Of a DNA stretch of 64,000 bases, positions 43,932-52,056 are shown piece after piece (position 1 is the first letter of the stretch; the number at the start of each line of letters is the position of its first letter). The position numbers and the translations under genes are program-made. The stretch covers positions 717,914 through 781,913 of the forward strand of contig NZ_VTFS01000001.1 of the NCBI RefSeq assembly GCF_009671245.1, in the 5' to 3' direction. The DNA comes from Marinicella rhabdoformis. Its GTDB lineage: Bacteria > Pseudomonadota > Gammaproteobacteria > Xanthomonadales > Marinicellaceae. The notes under the pieces are model-generated. The model saw only the letters and a program-made list of their open reading frames with translations, was not told the origin of the DNA and did no database searches.

Positions 43932-45062
43932 ATGATGACTTTCTTTTCATCCAACAGCGTGAACAAGTTGAAATTCGAAGCACAAAATTTAAACCATGCC
44001 ACCTCACTACCCGCTGAAGTTTATGTTAAAGGTGAATTTGAAAATTTTGACAAACAGGCCGTGTTAAAAAACAGTTGGCAATTGGCAGCTCATGTCAGTC
44101 AATTGCAAAAGCAAGGCGATCATGTGGTACACGAAATTGCGGGTACTCCTGTTATCGTTGTCAACACTGGTGAGAATGACAATAAACAAAGCATCCAAGC
44201 TTTTTACAATGTCTGTCGCCACCGTGGTGGGCCATTGGCACTGAAAAACGGCAACAGCAAAACCTTGATGTGCAAATACCATGGCTGGAATTACCATTTG
44301 AACGGCCAATTAAAATCTGCGCCTGAAATGCAACAAAACAAAAACTTCAATGTTTGTGACCACAAACTGCCAGAAATCAAAACCGCCATCTGGCAAGGGT
44401 TTGTTTTCGTGGCACTGAAAGAAGATAACGACTTACCCGATTTGGATGAAGTCTTTGAAGGCATTTCAGAACACATTGCCCCAATCGACATGAGTCAAAT
44501 GGTGTTTTGTCGTCGCGATGAATTCATCATCGAATGTAACTGGAAAGTGTATGTAGAAAATTACCTCGAAGGTTACCACTTACCACATGTGCACCCGGGC
44601 TTGAATAAACTATTGGACTACAAAAGTTACCAAACCGAACTGAAAAAATGGCACAGCTACCAGTTCAGCCCCATTGACACTGGAACGACCAGTGAGGATA
44701 ACCCCTATGGTGACGGCCAAGCACACTATTATTTCGCCTACCCCAACACCATGTTCAACATCCTGCCAAATCGCGTACAAAGCAATCAGGTTTTACCAAT
44801 CAACTCGCAACAATGCCGTGTCGTCTTCGACTACTATTATCCCAAATTACCTGGAGATGCCTTAAACAAATTAATCGCAGAGGACCGTGATTTCAGTGAC
44901 GAGGTACAAGATGAGGACATCAGCATTTGCGAAGCTGTCCAAAAAGGTTACGCTTCTGGCAGCTACACACCTGGCCCTCTTTGTGCCAAACGCGAGTCAG
45001 GATTGCACCATTTTCAAGAATTGATCCGTACAGCCTACAGAAGCTCAGAAAAAAAATCATGA
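43932..45062 (+). CDS. Rieske [2Fe-2S] non-heme iron oxygenase, alpha subunit
   Basis: A 376-aa ring-hydroxylating-type oxygenase. Rieske cluster ligands are Cys95-His97 (CRHRGG) and Cys114-His117 (CKYHGW). The mononuclear iron site is in NYLEGYHLPHVHPG (His216, His221), with a carboxylate expected in the later DEDISICE region. No separate reductase or ferredoxin is encoded nearby. Candidate substrates of this branch include quaternary amines such as choline, carnitine or glycine betaine, and aromatic acids; the sequence alone does not decide. A membrane protein gene follows with ATGA overlap. Confidence 0.92.
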   Translation: MMTFFSSNSVNKLKFEAQNLNHATSLPAEVYVKGEFENFDKQAVLKNSWQLAAHVSQLQKQGDHVVHEIAGTPVIVVNTGENDNKQSIQAFYNVCRHRGGPLALKNGNSKTLMCKYHGWNYHLNGQLKSAPEMQQNKNFNVCDHKLPEIKTAIWQGFVFVALKEDNDLPDLDEVFEGISEHIAPIDMSQMVFCRRDEFIIECNWKVYVENYLEGYHLPHVHPGLNKLLDYKSYQTELKKWHSYQFSPIDTGTTSEDNPYGDGQAHYYFAYPNTMFNILPNRVQSNQVLPINSQQCRVVFDYYYPKLPGDALNKLIAEDRDFSDEVQDEDISICEAVQKGYASGSYTPGPLCAKRESGLHHFQELIRTAYRSSEKKS

Positions 45063-45646
45063 ACCAAACACCAAAAAAATTTCAATCAAAACACCCCACT
45101 CACAAAGAAACCATACTGAAATTTATGGCTCTGGTCGGCATTCTGGTCACTTACTTTGCTTACATGAGTTGGCACCTGGGTGCCGCAGCTGGTGCTTCAG
45201 TCGCTTTGCTCAGCTGGAGTTTCTTTGTTTTGTGTACGCCTGTTGCCGATGGTGGTTTTATTTTGGCTTTTCCTTTGCGCTTGCTGTTCAAAGTCAAAAT
45301 GACCGTGACACAGGTCATCATTTGGTTTGTAGCTGTTGCTATCAACATCACTTATCTGGTTGCCAATCCTGAAGTATATGAACTGTCTGTCATCACACAA
45401 CTGTTACATCATATATTAATGCAACCTTACCCTTTTTGGTCCATCTTAATCATCAGTGCCATGGGTACATTTTTATCAATTTATTTTGGTGATGAAATGA
45501 TGGATGTGAACACCCACAAAGAAAGAAGTAAACACCACAAACACGGCATGAAATACCGTTTGATTTTGGTCATTGGCTTGGGTATTCTCACCCTCGTCAG
45601 TTACTACTTTTTACTCAGTCAGTTGGACATTCAATTGCCTACATAA
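45059..45646 (+). CDS. membrane protein coupled to the Rieske oxygenase
   Basis: A 195-aa protein with about five hydrophobic segments and a basic C-terminal loop (HKERSKHHKHGMKYR). I do not recognise the family. The ATG overlaps the Rieske stop codon (ATGA), so translation is coupled; the longer upstream frame is inside the oxygenase gene and is not the start. It may anchor or supply substrate or electrons to the oxygenase (inference from coupling only). Confidence 0.8.
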   Translation: MNQTPKKFQSKHPTHKETILKFMALVGILVTYFAYMSWHLGAAAGASVALLSWSFFVLCTPVADGGFILAFPLRLLFKVKMTVTQVIIWFVAVAINITYLVANPEVYELSVITQLLHHILMQPYPFWSILIISAMGTFLSIYFGDEMMDVNTHKERSKHHKHGMKYRLILVIGLGILTLVSYYFLLSQLDIQLPT

Positions 45647-45662
45647 AGCTGGTATTGTCACT

Positions 45663-46229
45663 TCAATGTGGTTTAATCTGCGCCCAAAACTTGCGTTTCT
45701 GATCAATCGCAAACAACATGTTTTTTCCCAGTTTTTGGCTGAATTGGTGGATTTTAGACTGCTCAGGATCGACAGATTCCAGAAAGTTTTTAACGAACAG
45801 CCCCAATTCGGTATCACCCTCACTGACCAACTGGCGTTTGAAAAACAAACCGTCAGCATCGGCCTGTTGAGACATCAACAGCATCATGGCATAAACACTG
45901 CCGGTCAATACCAAATCAGCACCTGCATTAAAGGGGCTCACTTGCAGTCTTTCTCCTGCTAAGCTCAAACAAAATTTCAGACCGCCATCACTGATATCTA
46001 CGGCTACTTTTTTACCTTCTAAAAACGACAATGCCCCCTCTTTCAGTTCTGTTTTGAACATCTGATTTAATGTCAGGCTCAGTGCACTTCGACTGACTAA
46101 CCAGGGTGTTTTGGATAACATGCGTTGTAGTGGCATGGGCATTTGCGGCAAGGGCTTGTTTAGATGCCCTGCTTTTTGTGTCACTGCAACTGAACTGTGA
46201 CTGGTTATTGAATGTTTATTTGATTCCAT
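45663..46229 (-). CDS. ubiT: UbiT, SCP2-domain protein of oxygen-independent ubiquinone synthesis
   Basis: A 188-aa protein with an N-terminal charged tail and an SCP2 sterol-carrier-like domain (about 70-165; the segment LKEGALSFLEGKKVAVDISDGGLKF is typical). UbiT is the anaerobic counterpart of UbiJ, thought to bind ubiquinone intermediates. It sits at the end of the ubiU-ubiV-ubiD cluster and overlaps the ubiD 3' end by 25 bases. The start at 46229 is the only Met before the domain that makes sense; the frame is open to 46307 inside ubiD. Confidence 0.87.
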   Translation of the reverse strand: MESNKHSITSHSSVAVTQKAGHLNKPLPQMPMPLQRMLSKTPWLVSRSALSLTLNQMFKTELKEGALSFLEGKKVAVDISDGGLKFCLSLAGERLQVSPFNAGADLVLTGSVYAMMLLMSQQADADGLFFKRQLVSEGDTELGLFVKNFLESVDPEQSKIHQFSQKLGKNMLFAIDQKRKFWAQIKPH

Positions 46230-47737
46230 AATGATTCTACTCTTTGTGCCAAGGCTTCTGGCTGTTTGATGACCCGTCCCCAGGTCCTTTTCGTTTCTTG
46301 CGGCCATTTGTGGGTCGCATCTATGCCCAATTTGCCACCTAAATTCACTTCAGGACTGGCAAAATCCAAATAATCTACTGGCGTGTTTTGTTGCAACATG
46401 CTGTCTCTGACTGGATCCGATCGTGTGCTGATGGCCCACAACACTGCATCCCAATCCCGCGTGTCTATGTCATCATCAACCACAATAATGTATTTGGTGT
46501 AACTGAATTGACGCAGGAACGACCAAATGCCCATCATGATTCTGCGCGCATGACCTGGGTATTGCTTTTTGATGCTCACCACTGCCAAACGGTACGAACA
46601 GGCCGCTGGTGGCAGGTAAAAATCCACCACCTCAGGAAACTGTTTTTGCAGCATGGGGATGAACATTTCATTTAAAACAGAGGCCATCACCGAGGGTTCG
46701 TCTTCATTTGGCTGCCCCATATAACTGTTGTGGTAAATCGCCTTGTTTCGCATGCTCATCAATTCCACAGTAAAGACAGGGAATGACGCCACTGAGTTGT
46801 AATAGCCTGTGTGGTCACCAAAAGGCCCTTCTGGCTCCACATGCTCATATGAAACATGACCTTCCAAAACAATTTCAGCATGGGCCGGCACCATGATGTC
46901 AGGATGCAAAATACTGGGAGTCACTTGCGTTTTTGCCCCGCGCAAGAGACCCGCAAAATTAAACTCTGATAAAGTGTCTGGAATCGGTGATACCGCTGCC
47001 ATGGTGGTGGCTGGGTCTGCACCAATGACAACCACCAACGGAAATTTCTCTGTCTTGCCTTCAGCTTTCCATGCTTGAAAATCAGTGGCACCACCGCGGT
47101 GCTTGAGCCAACGCATGATGACTTGACTTTTATTCAATACCTGTTGGCGATAAATACCAATGTTTTGCCGCCCTTGGTTCACGGCTTGCGTGATCACCAT
47201 ACCAAAAGTGATCAAGGGACCGGCATCTTCTGGCCAGCATGTAGGCACAGGCAGCAAATTCAAATCGACTTCATCACCGCGAAGAATTACTTCACGACAT
47301 GCCGGCTCCGCCACCGTGCGTGGGTTGACATAGGCCAAACGCGATAATTGTTTCAGTTGATCACCACTTTGTTGCCAAGACTGAGGCAATTCGGGTGATT
47401 GAAAATAGGCCAACTGCTCGCCCAATGCCCGCACTGCTTCAAGAGAATCCACATTCAGTGCCTTCAACACCCGCCTTTGGGCACCATATAAATTGCCCAA
47501 CAACGGCATGTTACTGTCATGAGTGGTGTTTTTAAACAACAGCGCCGGTCCATCATTGATTAAACTTTTACGGCTCAAGCCCACCACTTCATGGCAAACA
47601 TCCACAGGCACATCAACCGGCATCAAATCAGTGGCATTGAATTGACCAATAAACTCTCGCAAACTGTGGCAATGACCACTGTCGTGGCTGTCTAACAAAT
47701 GCGCAATGCGCTGATTCCAAGAACTTGTTCTGTTCAT
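46205..47737 (-). CDS. ubiD: UbiD, prenylated-FMN decarboxylase of ubiquinone biosynthesis
   Basis: A 510-aa decarboxylase (about the E. coli UbiD length) that removes the carboxyl group of 3-octaprenyl-4-hydroxybenzoate using prenyl-FMN. Family blocks: PTCWPEDAGPLITFGMVITQ, the acidic/cofactor segment LEGHVSYEHVEPEGPFGDHTGYY (catalytic Glu-Arg-Glu network region), and MGIWSFLRQFSYTKYIIVVDDDID. No signal peptide. Unlike in E. coli, it lies inside the ubiU-ubiV-ubiT cluster, 18 bases after ubiV. A UbiX for prenyl-FMN would be elsewhere. Confidence 0.96.
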   Translation of the reverse strand: MNRTSSWNQRIAHLLDSHDSGHCHSLREFIGQFNATDLMPVDVPVDVCHEVVGLSRKSLINDGPALLFKNTTHDSNMPLLGNLYGAQRRVLKALNVDSLEAVRALGEQLAYFQSPELPQSWQQSGDQLKQLSRLAYVNPRTVAEPACREVILRGDEVDLNLLPVPTCWPEDAGPLITFGMVITQAVNQGRQNIGIYRQQVLNKSQVIMRWLKHRGGATDFQAWKAEGKTEKFPLVVVIGADPATTMAAVSPIPDTLSEFNFAGLLRGAKTQVTPSILHPDIMVPAHAEIVLEGHVSYEHVEPEGPFGDHTGYYNSVASFPVFTVELMSMRNKAIYHNSYMGQPNEDEPSVMASVLNEMFIPMLQKQFPEVVDFYLPPAACSYRLAVVSIKKQYPGHARRIMMGIWSFLRQFSYTKYIIVVDDDIDTRDWDAVLWAISTRSDPVRDSMLQQNTPVDYLDFASPEVNLGGKLGIDATHKWPQETKRTWGRVIKQPEALAQRVESLWNQINIQ

Positions 47738-47755
47738 TGCTTACTCAAAACCACA

Positions 47756-48673
47756 TCAGCAAGCATGGGCATTGTGCTGAACCATGCCCGGTTGTTTGAA
47801 CCAATAACCATTGCTCATTTCCATTTCTGGGAACAACTTAATCAACGACTCATTCACCTGCGATGCTGACCACTGGCCATCCAATCTTTTCCGCAACAAT
47901 GAAACCACCGCTTCACTGTGTGAAATTTGAGGTGTGATTCGGTAAATGTCCACCGACTGATCTGGCACAGATGCCAACAAATTGTACTGCTTAGCCGATT
48001 GTGTCTGGATGCCGTTGAGCACCAAAAATTCATCACTTTCCTGAGTGGCTAATTTCAAGCCATCTGGGTAGCGGTCACAAATAAAACCACAATCATCTTT
48101 TGCTAAATTGTGGGTCCGGGCTGTATAGCATCGTGCCGAATATGCCAATGGTAAACGCCCCCAAACCATTAACTCAGTTTCGCAACCACTCAAATCCCCA
48201 AAATCATGTATGTCTTGCTGACTGTGCTCTATGGGTAACACCCACCTTTTCATGCCCAGTTTTTTCAAATGTTGCCAGCTGTCATGGTTGTACACATTGA
48301 TGCTCGAGCCAACCACAAACTCAACACCCACACGCGACAAAGCTTCCACCGCAGACAAATCACCGGCTTCCACCAAAAATTCACCATTGGCACAAATTTT
48401 ATTCAAAACAGACAATTCAGAAGCCGCCTCAACCAAGGCCAAAGTTGACAACACCACTTCTTTGCCGTGGTTGGCCAGCATTTTACCAATGGCCAACCAG
48501 TCTGCCAGTCGCAAGGCTTTGCGCTTGCTACAAATCACTTCGCCCAGATAAAACGTATCCACCTGTGATTCTGCCATGCGCTCGTAATAATCATGCACTT
48601 GCTCAGCCGTCCAAAAATAAGGAATGGGAGCCAGAGATATTTTGTGCTTTTTCTTTGTGTTTGCTTCGGTCAT
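47756..48673 (-). CDS. ubiV: UbiV, U32 family subunit of the O2-independent hydroxylase
   Basis: U32-peptidase-family protein that with UbiU forms a [4Fe-4S] complex needed for oxygen-independent ubiquinone hydroxylations. Four cluster cysteines are recognisable: one in GEVICSKRKAL, one in YSARCYTARTH, and two in CGFICDRYP. The start at 48673 has AGGA seven bases upstream and gives an ATGA overlap with the ubiU stop; the in-frame ATG at 48679 is less well placed. About 305 aa, normal length. Confidence 0.94.
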   Translation of the reverse strand: MTEANTKKKHKISLAPIPYFWTAEQVHDYYERMAESQVDTFYLGEVICSKRKALRLADWLAIGKMLANHGKEVVLSTLALVEAASELSVLNKICANGEFLVEAGDLSAVEALSRVGVEFVVGSSINVYNHDSWQHLKKLGMKRWVLPIEHSQQDIHDFGDLSGCETELMVWGRLPLAYSARCYTARTHNLAKDDCGFICDRYPDGLKLATQESDEFLVLNGIQTQSAKQYNLLASVPDQSVDIYRITPQISHSEAVVSLLRKRLDGQWSASQVNESLIKLFPEMEMSNGYWFKQPGMVQHNAHAC

Positions 48674-49665
48674 TGCCATTTCCTGTAGTAAGCACCTAAA
48701 GTGGTTTGTTGGCCTTCAGATAATTCAGCCAAATCGGCTTGCCATTGCGGCTTGACTTGATAGTCATCACCGGCTCGTTCACATTGGTCAATGGCTGCAC
48801 GCATGATGGCAGCAACCTGTTTCACATAAGCTGGACTTCGCTGCCTGCCTTCCACTTTGATGGCGGCCACACCCAAGCGTTTTAATTCGGGTAAAATGGC
48901 CAAAGTGTTCAAACTGGTGGGCTCTTCTATCGCATAGCCGGTTTGATTGTTGACACAGTACCGGCCTTTACAAATGGTCGGATAGCCCACCGACTCACCA
49001 TCTGGCACTTGATCAATCAGTACGTCGTTTAATCGGGTGGCCAAGTGACCGTCTTTTTGTTCCCACTTAACATGCGATGCAGGTGAACAGGCCCCAAAAT
49101 TATTGGGCCCAAGGCCCGTGGCATAGGAAGACAAAAAGCAACGGCCTTCAACCATCACGCACAAGCTACCAAAACCGAACACTTCAATCGGCACTTCACT
49201 GTGCTTAACCAAATGAGCCACCTGCTTAACTGACAATACACGAGGAATAACCGCCCGCTTGATGCCGAAGGATTGGGCATAAAAATTAACCGCCTGGTGG
49301 GTGGTCGCAGAACCCTGAACTGACAAATGCAAATTCAGATCCGGGTGTTTTTTGTGCGCGTAAGCCATCACACCCATATCAGCCAAAATCAAGGCATCAA
49401 CGCCCAAATCTGCGGCGGCATCTACAGCACTGTGCCATTGGGGCATTTGTTTGCTGTAAGGGTAGGTGTTGACTGCGATAAAGACTTTACAACCGCGCTC
49501 ATGGGCATAAGCCACGCCCGTTTCGATTTGCGTATTGGTGAAATTCAAACCCGCAAAATGACGCGCATTGGTGGCATTTTGAAAGCCGATATACACAGCA
49601 TCAGCGCCGGCATTAACGGCTGCTTTTAAAGCAGGCAAGTTACCTGCAGGACAAACCAGTTCCAT
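48670..49665 (-). CDS. ubiU: UbiU, U32 family subunit of the O2-independent hydroxylase
   Basis: 331-aa U32 protein partnering UbiV. Signature EVFGFGSLCVMVEGRCFLSSY, followed by GACSPAS and GRYCVNN, supplies the cluster cysteines. The N-terminal MELVCPAGNLPALKAAV and the VYIGF are standard. First gene of the cluster; an FNR-type site lies 54-67 bases upstream of its ATG. No Shine-Dalgarno is evident. Confidence 0.95.
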   Translation of the reverse strand: MELVCPAGNLPALKAAVNAGADAVYIGFQNATNARHFAGLNFTNTQIETGVAYAHERGCKVFIAVNTYPYSKQMPQWHSAVDAAADLGVDALILADMGVMAYAHKKHPDLNLHLSVQGSATTHQAVNFYAQSFGIKRAVIPRVLSVKQVAHLVKHSEVPIEVFGFGSLCVMVEGRCFLSSYATGLGPNNFGACSPASHVKWEQKDGHLATRLNDVLIDQVPDGESVGYPTICKGRYCVNNQTGYAIEEPTSLNTLAILPELKRLGVAAIKVEGRQRSPAYVKQVAAIMRAAIDQCERAGDDYQVKPQWQADLAELSEGQQTTLGAYYRKWQ

Positions 49666-49690
49666 AGTGTGAGATCAATGTAAAACCTGC

Positions 49691-49696
49691 ATGGTA
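49691..49696 (-). promoter_or_regulatory. -10 element of the ubiU promoter
   Basis: TACCAT on the minus strand (49696-49691), matching TATAAT at four of six bases, would start transcription near 49684, giving a leader of about 19 bases. The FNR-type box is centred 41.5 bases upstream of that start. Confidence 0.55.
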
Positions 49697-49718
49697 GCCC
49701 AGCGTTTTGGACACAGCA

Positions 49719-49732
49719 TTGACCCACATCAA
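49719..49732. promoter_or_regulatory. FNR/Anr-type box upstream of ubiUVDT
   Basis: TTGACCCACATCAA matches the FNR consensus TTGAT-n4-ATCAA with one mismatch (C for T in the first half site). Its centre is at 49725.5, exactly 41.5 bases upstream of the transcript start inferred from the -10 element: a class II activator position. Confidence 0.75.
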
Positions 49733-49806
49733 TCACAAACAACCGCATTGATGTCTGAGGCCACTGCCATTAGAATGTATCCACACCCAATAAGCACCCC
49801 AATTTC

Positions 49807-50259
49807 ATGAGCCAAATCAACATCAAAAAAGCCACGTGTGACGACCTGCCAGTTTTGGCGTCATTATTTGACGGCTACAGGCAATTTTACGACCAAGAAA
49901 GCAATTTGGCCTTGGCAGAAAACTTCCTCAAAGCACGCATAGAAAACAAAGAGTCTGTGATTTTTTTGGCCACAGATACAGAAGGCAAAGGCATGGGATT
50001 CACCCAGCTATACCCTACTTTTTCTTCTGTTTCGGCACAAAGAAGCTGGATTTTGAATGATTTATTTGTCGCATCAACGGCCAGAAAACAAGGCGTGGGT
50101 GAAGCCTTGATGAACCGTGCCAAAGCCATGGCCAAAGAAACTGGCGCCAAAGGCATATTACTTGAAACTGGTAAAGAGAATACCACCGCACAAAAACTCT
50201 ATGAACGCTTGGGCTACCACCAAGAAAATGATGTCTTCTTCTATTTCTTAAAAACCTGA
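49807..50259 (+). CDS. GNAT family N-acetyltransferase
   Basis: 150-aa acetyltransferase of the GNAT fold: N-terminal ATCDDLPVLASLFDGYRQFY, acetyl-CoA loop ARKQGVGEALM (Q/R-x-x-G-x-G/A) and C-terminal NTTAQKLYERLGYHQENDVFFY. Substrate unknown; it may act on small molecules, peptides or proteins. It is divergent from ubiU, so the FNR box could also affect it. Confidence 0.92.
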   Translation: MSQINIKKATCDDLPVLASLFDGYRQFYDQESNLALAENFLKARIENKESVIFLATDTEGKGMGFTQLYPTFSSVSAQRSWILNDLFVASTARKQGVGEALMNRAKAMAKETGAKGILLETGKENTTAQKLYERLGYHQENDVFFYFLKT

Positions 50260-50272
50260 AACCTTAGATTGT

Positions 50273-51349
50273 TTACTGATTAATCAGACTGCCCGCACTG
50301 GCTTTTAATTTGGGATTCATGACCTTAAACCACAGCGGCGGCACGTAGGCCAATACAAACATACCCATATAGCCTGTGGGTAACTGCGGGACATCATCAA
50401 AATGGCGCAAAGATTGGTAACTGCGACTCGGATTGGCATGGTGGTCCGAATGCCTTTGCAAGTGAAATAGCACCAAATTCGAGAATAAATGATTCGAATT
50501 CCATGAATGGTGTGGCTGACATTTTTCGTATTGACCATTGTCTTTTTTCTGACGCAATAAACCATAGTGTTCAATGTAATTGGCACTGGTCAACTGCCAC
50601 CAAACCAAAGGCATGTGCAACAACCAAAACACCACACCCATACCACCCAATAGCGCAAACACCATCAAAACCATCAACAGCGTGAGCGCATAAGAATGTA
50701 GAATTTGGTTTGATTTTGACCACCACGGCAAACCTTTTCGGGCCAAGCGTTGCCTCTCAATTCGCCAGGCGCGTTTTAAACCACCTGGCCATTCACGCCA
50801 AAAAAACCGATAAATATGCTCATTCATTTTGGCGCTGGCGGTGTCTTCTGGTGTGGCCACTTCTCTGTGATGGCCTGCATTGTGCTCGATATTGAAATGT
50901 CCATATGCGCTGCTGGCCAAAGCCAACTTAGCTAAATTTTTGTCTAGCTGATTCTTTTTGTGCCCCAACTCATGACCTAAGTTCACAGCCAGACCGCCAA
51001 AAACACCCATGGTCAACAAAACCACAGCCTGTTGCCACAAATTGAAATCTATATGACACAAAGCCCACAGCAAATAAAAAAAACTGACAAAGTGGGCAGG
51101 CAGCATCAAATACAAAATCCAACTGTAATACGCCTGTTTTTCTAAATCAGGAACGACACTTTCTGTCGGATTTGATGGGTCATTGGGCAACAGATAATCC
51201 ATCAACGGAATGACCACATAGATAAAAACCAAGGGCAACAACAGCAACCAAGCATGATTCAATTGAACAAACAGCAAAACACCAACAGTGCCTACCAATG
51301 GCAGAACTGATGACATCAACCACAAATATTTTTTCTTGTCTTTATACAT
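50273..51349 (-). CDS. alkB: AlkB-type membrane fatty acid/alkane hydroxylase (alkane 1-monooxygenase)
   Basis: A 358-aa membrane di-iron hydroxylase. It has all histidine boxes of the alkane monooxygenase branch: HELGH, EHNAGHH, the NYIEHYGL marker and LQRHSDHHANPSR, with six predicted membrane helices. Terminal hydroxylation of medium or long alkanes is the family function. Rubredoxin and its reductase are not in the window. The start at 51349 is preceded by a GAGGG ribosome site. A perfect TetR-type palindrome lies 34-49 bases upstream of the start. The frame open to 51400 would begin inside that operator. Confidence 0.95.
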   Translation of the reverse strand: MYKDKKKYLWLMSSVLPLVGTVGVLLFVQLNHAWLLLLPLVFIYVVIPLMDYLLPNDPSNPTESVVPDLEKQAYYSWILYLMLPAHFVSFFYLLWALCHIDFNLWQQAVVLLTMGVFGGLAVNLGHELGHKKNQLDKNLAKLALASSAYGHFNIEHNAGHHREVATPEDTASAKMNEHIYRFFWREWPGGLKRAWRIERQRLARKGLPWWSKSNQILHSYALTLLMVLMVFALLGGMGVVFWLLHMPLVWWQLTSANYIEHYGLLRQKKDNGQYEKCQPHHSWNSNHLFSNLVLFHLQRHSDHHANPSRSYQSLRHFDDVPQLPTGYMGMFVLAYVPPLWFKVMNPKLKASAGSLINQ

Positions 51350-51382
51350 TGCAAACCCTCTGTTTGCTAAAAGGGTAACACA

Positions 51383-51398
51383 GACCGACCGGTCGGTC
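51383..51398. promoter_or_regulatory. perfect 16-bp palindrome, TetR-type operator upstream of alkB
   Basis: GACCGACCGGTCGGTC is a perfect palindrome, typical of TetR-family operators, located 34-49 bases before the alkB ATG, where a repressor would block transcription. No TetR-family gene is adjacent. Confidence 0.7.
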
Positions 51399-51479
51399 AA
51401 TTATTCGTAACAACCACTTAAGTCTGTAAGCCATTAAATTTTAAAAACTATAAATCAGCGAGAGATTGATACAGAAATA

Positions 51480-52052
51480 TTAAACAAACCACTTGTCTGG
51501 CAATGCCGGTGGTTGGTAGCCGTTCAAATAGGCCATCGCATTTTGTGGCGTTTCAGCGATGTGGTACAACTGTCTGTATTCGGCTTTGGCGAAGTTTTCG
51601 TCATATATGTGCTCGAACATCTCAAACAAACGGCTGTAATAACCATCAGCATTCAAAAACACAATCGGCTTTTCATGGTAGCCCAATTGTTTAAGCGTCA
51701 TCACTTCCAACATTTCTTCCAAGGTGCCGAAGCCACCTGGCAAACCGATAAAACCATCGGCCAATTCAATCATTTTGGCTTTGCGGGTGTGCATGTCTGG
51801 GGTGATAATCAGTTCATCATCAATGGTATTGACCACGCCCTCGATGTGCAAGGCTTCTGGGACCACGCCTATGGTGTGACCGCCTGCTGCTTTGAGAGAA
51901 CGTGCGACCTGCCCCATCAAACCGACCATACCGCCACCATAAACCAAACCCAAGTCGGCTTTCGCCATCAATTGGCCCGTTAATTCGGCTTGTTGAAAAT
52001 AAATGTCTTTGATTTGGTCACTTGACGAACAATATACGGCAATTTTTTTCAT
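51480..52052 (-). CDS. LOG family protein (Rossmann-fold nucleotide hydrolase)
   Basis: A 190-aa cytoplasmic protein of the lysine-decarboxylase-like LOG family, with the motifs GGGMVGLMG and PGGFGTLEEMLE. Characterised LOG enzymes cleave nucleoside 5'-monophosphates at the N-glycosidic bond (cytokinin-activating in plants). In bacteria a role in nucleotide metabolism is assumed. It follows the methyltransferase gene by 4 bases, its AAGGAG ribosome site being inside the end of that gene, so the two are co-transcribed. Confidence 0.95.
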   Translation of the reverse strand: MKKIAVYCSSSDQIKDIYFQQAELTGQLMAKADLGLVYGGGMVGLMGQVARSLKAAGGHTIGVVPEALHIEGVVNTIDDELIITPDMHTRKAKMIELADGFIGLPGGFGTLEEMLEVMTLKQLGYHEKPIVFLNADGYYSRLFEMFEHIYDENFAKAEYRQLYHIAETPQNAMAYLNGYQPPALPDKWFV

Positions 52053-52056
52053 TCAA

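Noticed and set aside
45573-45962. 129-codon open frame on the plus strand
   Set aside because: Runs through the end of the membrane protein gene into antisense of ubiT; no start signal.
51513-51983. 156-codon open frame on the plus strand
   Set aside because: Antisense to the LOG family gene; not supported by a start signal or motif.
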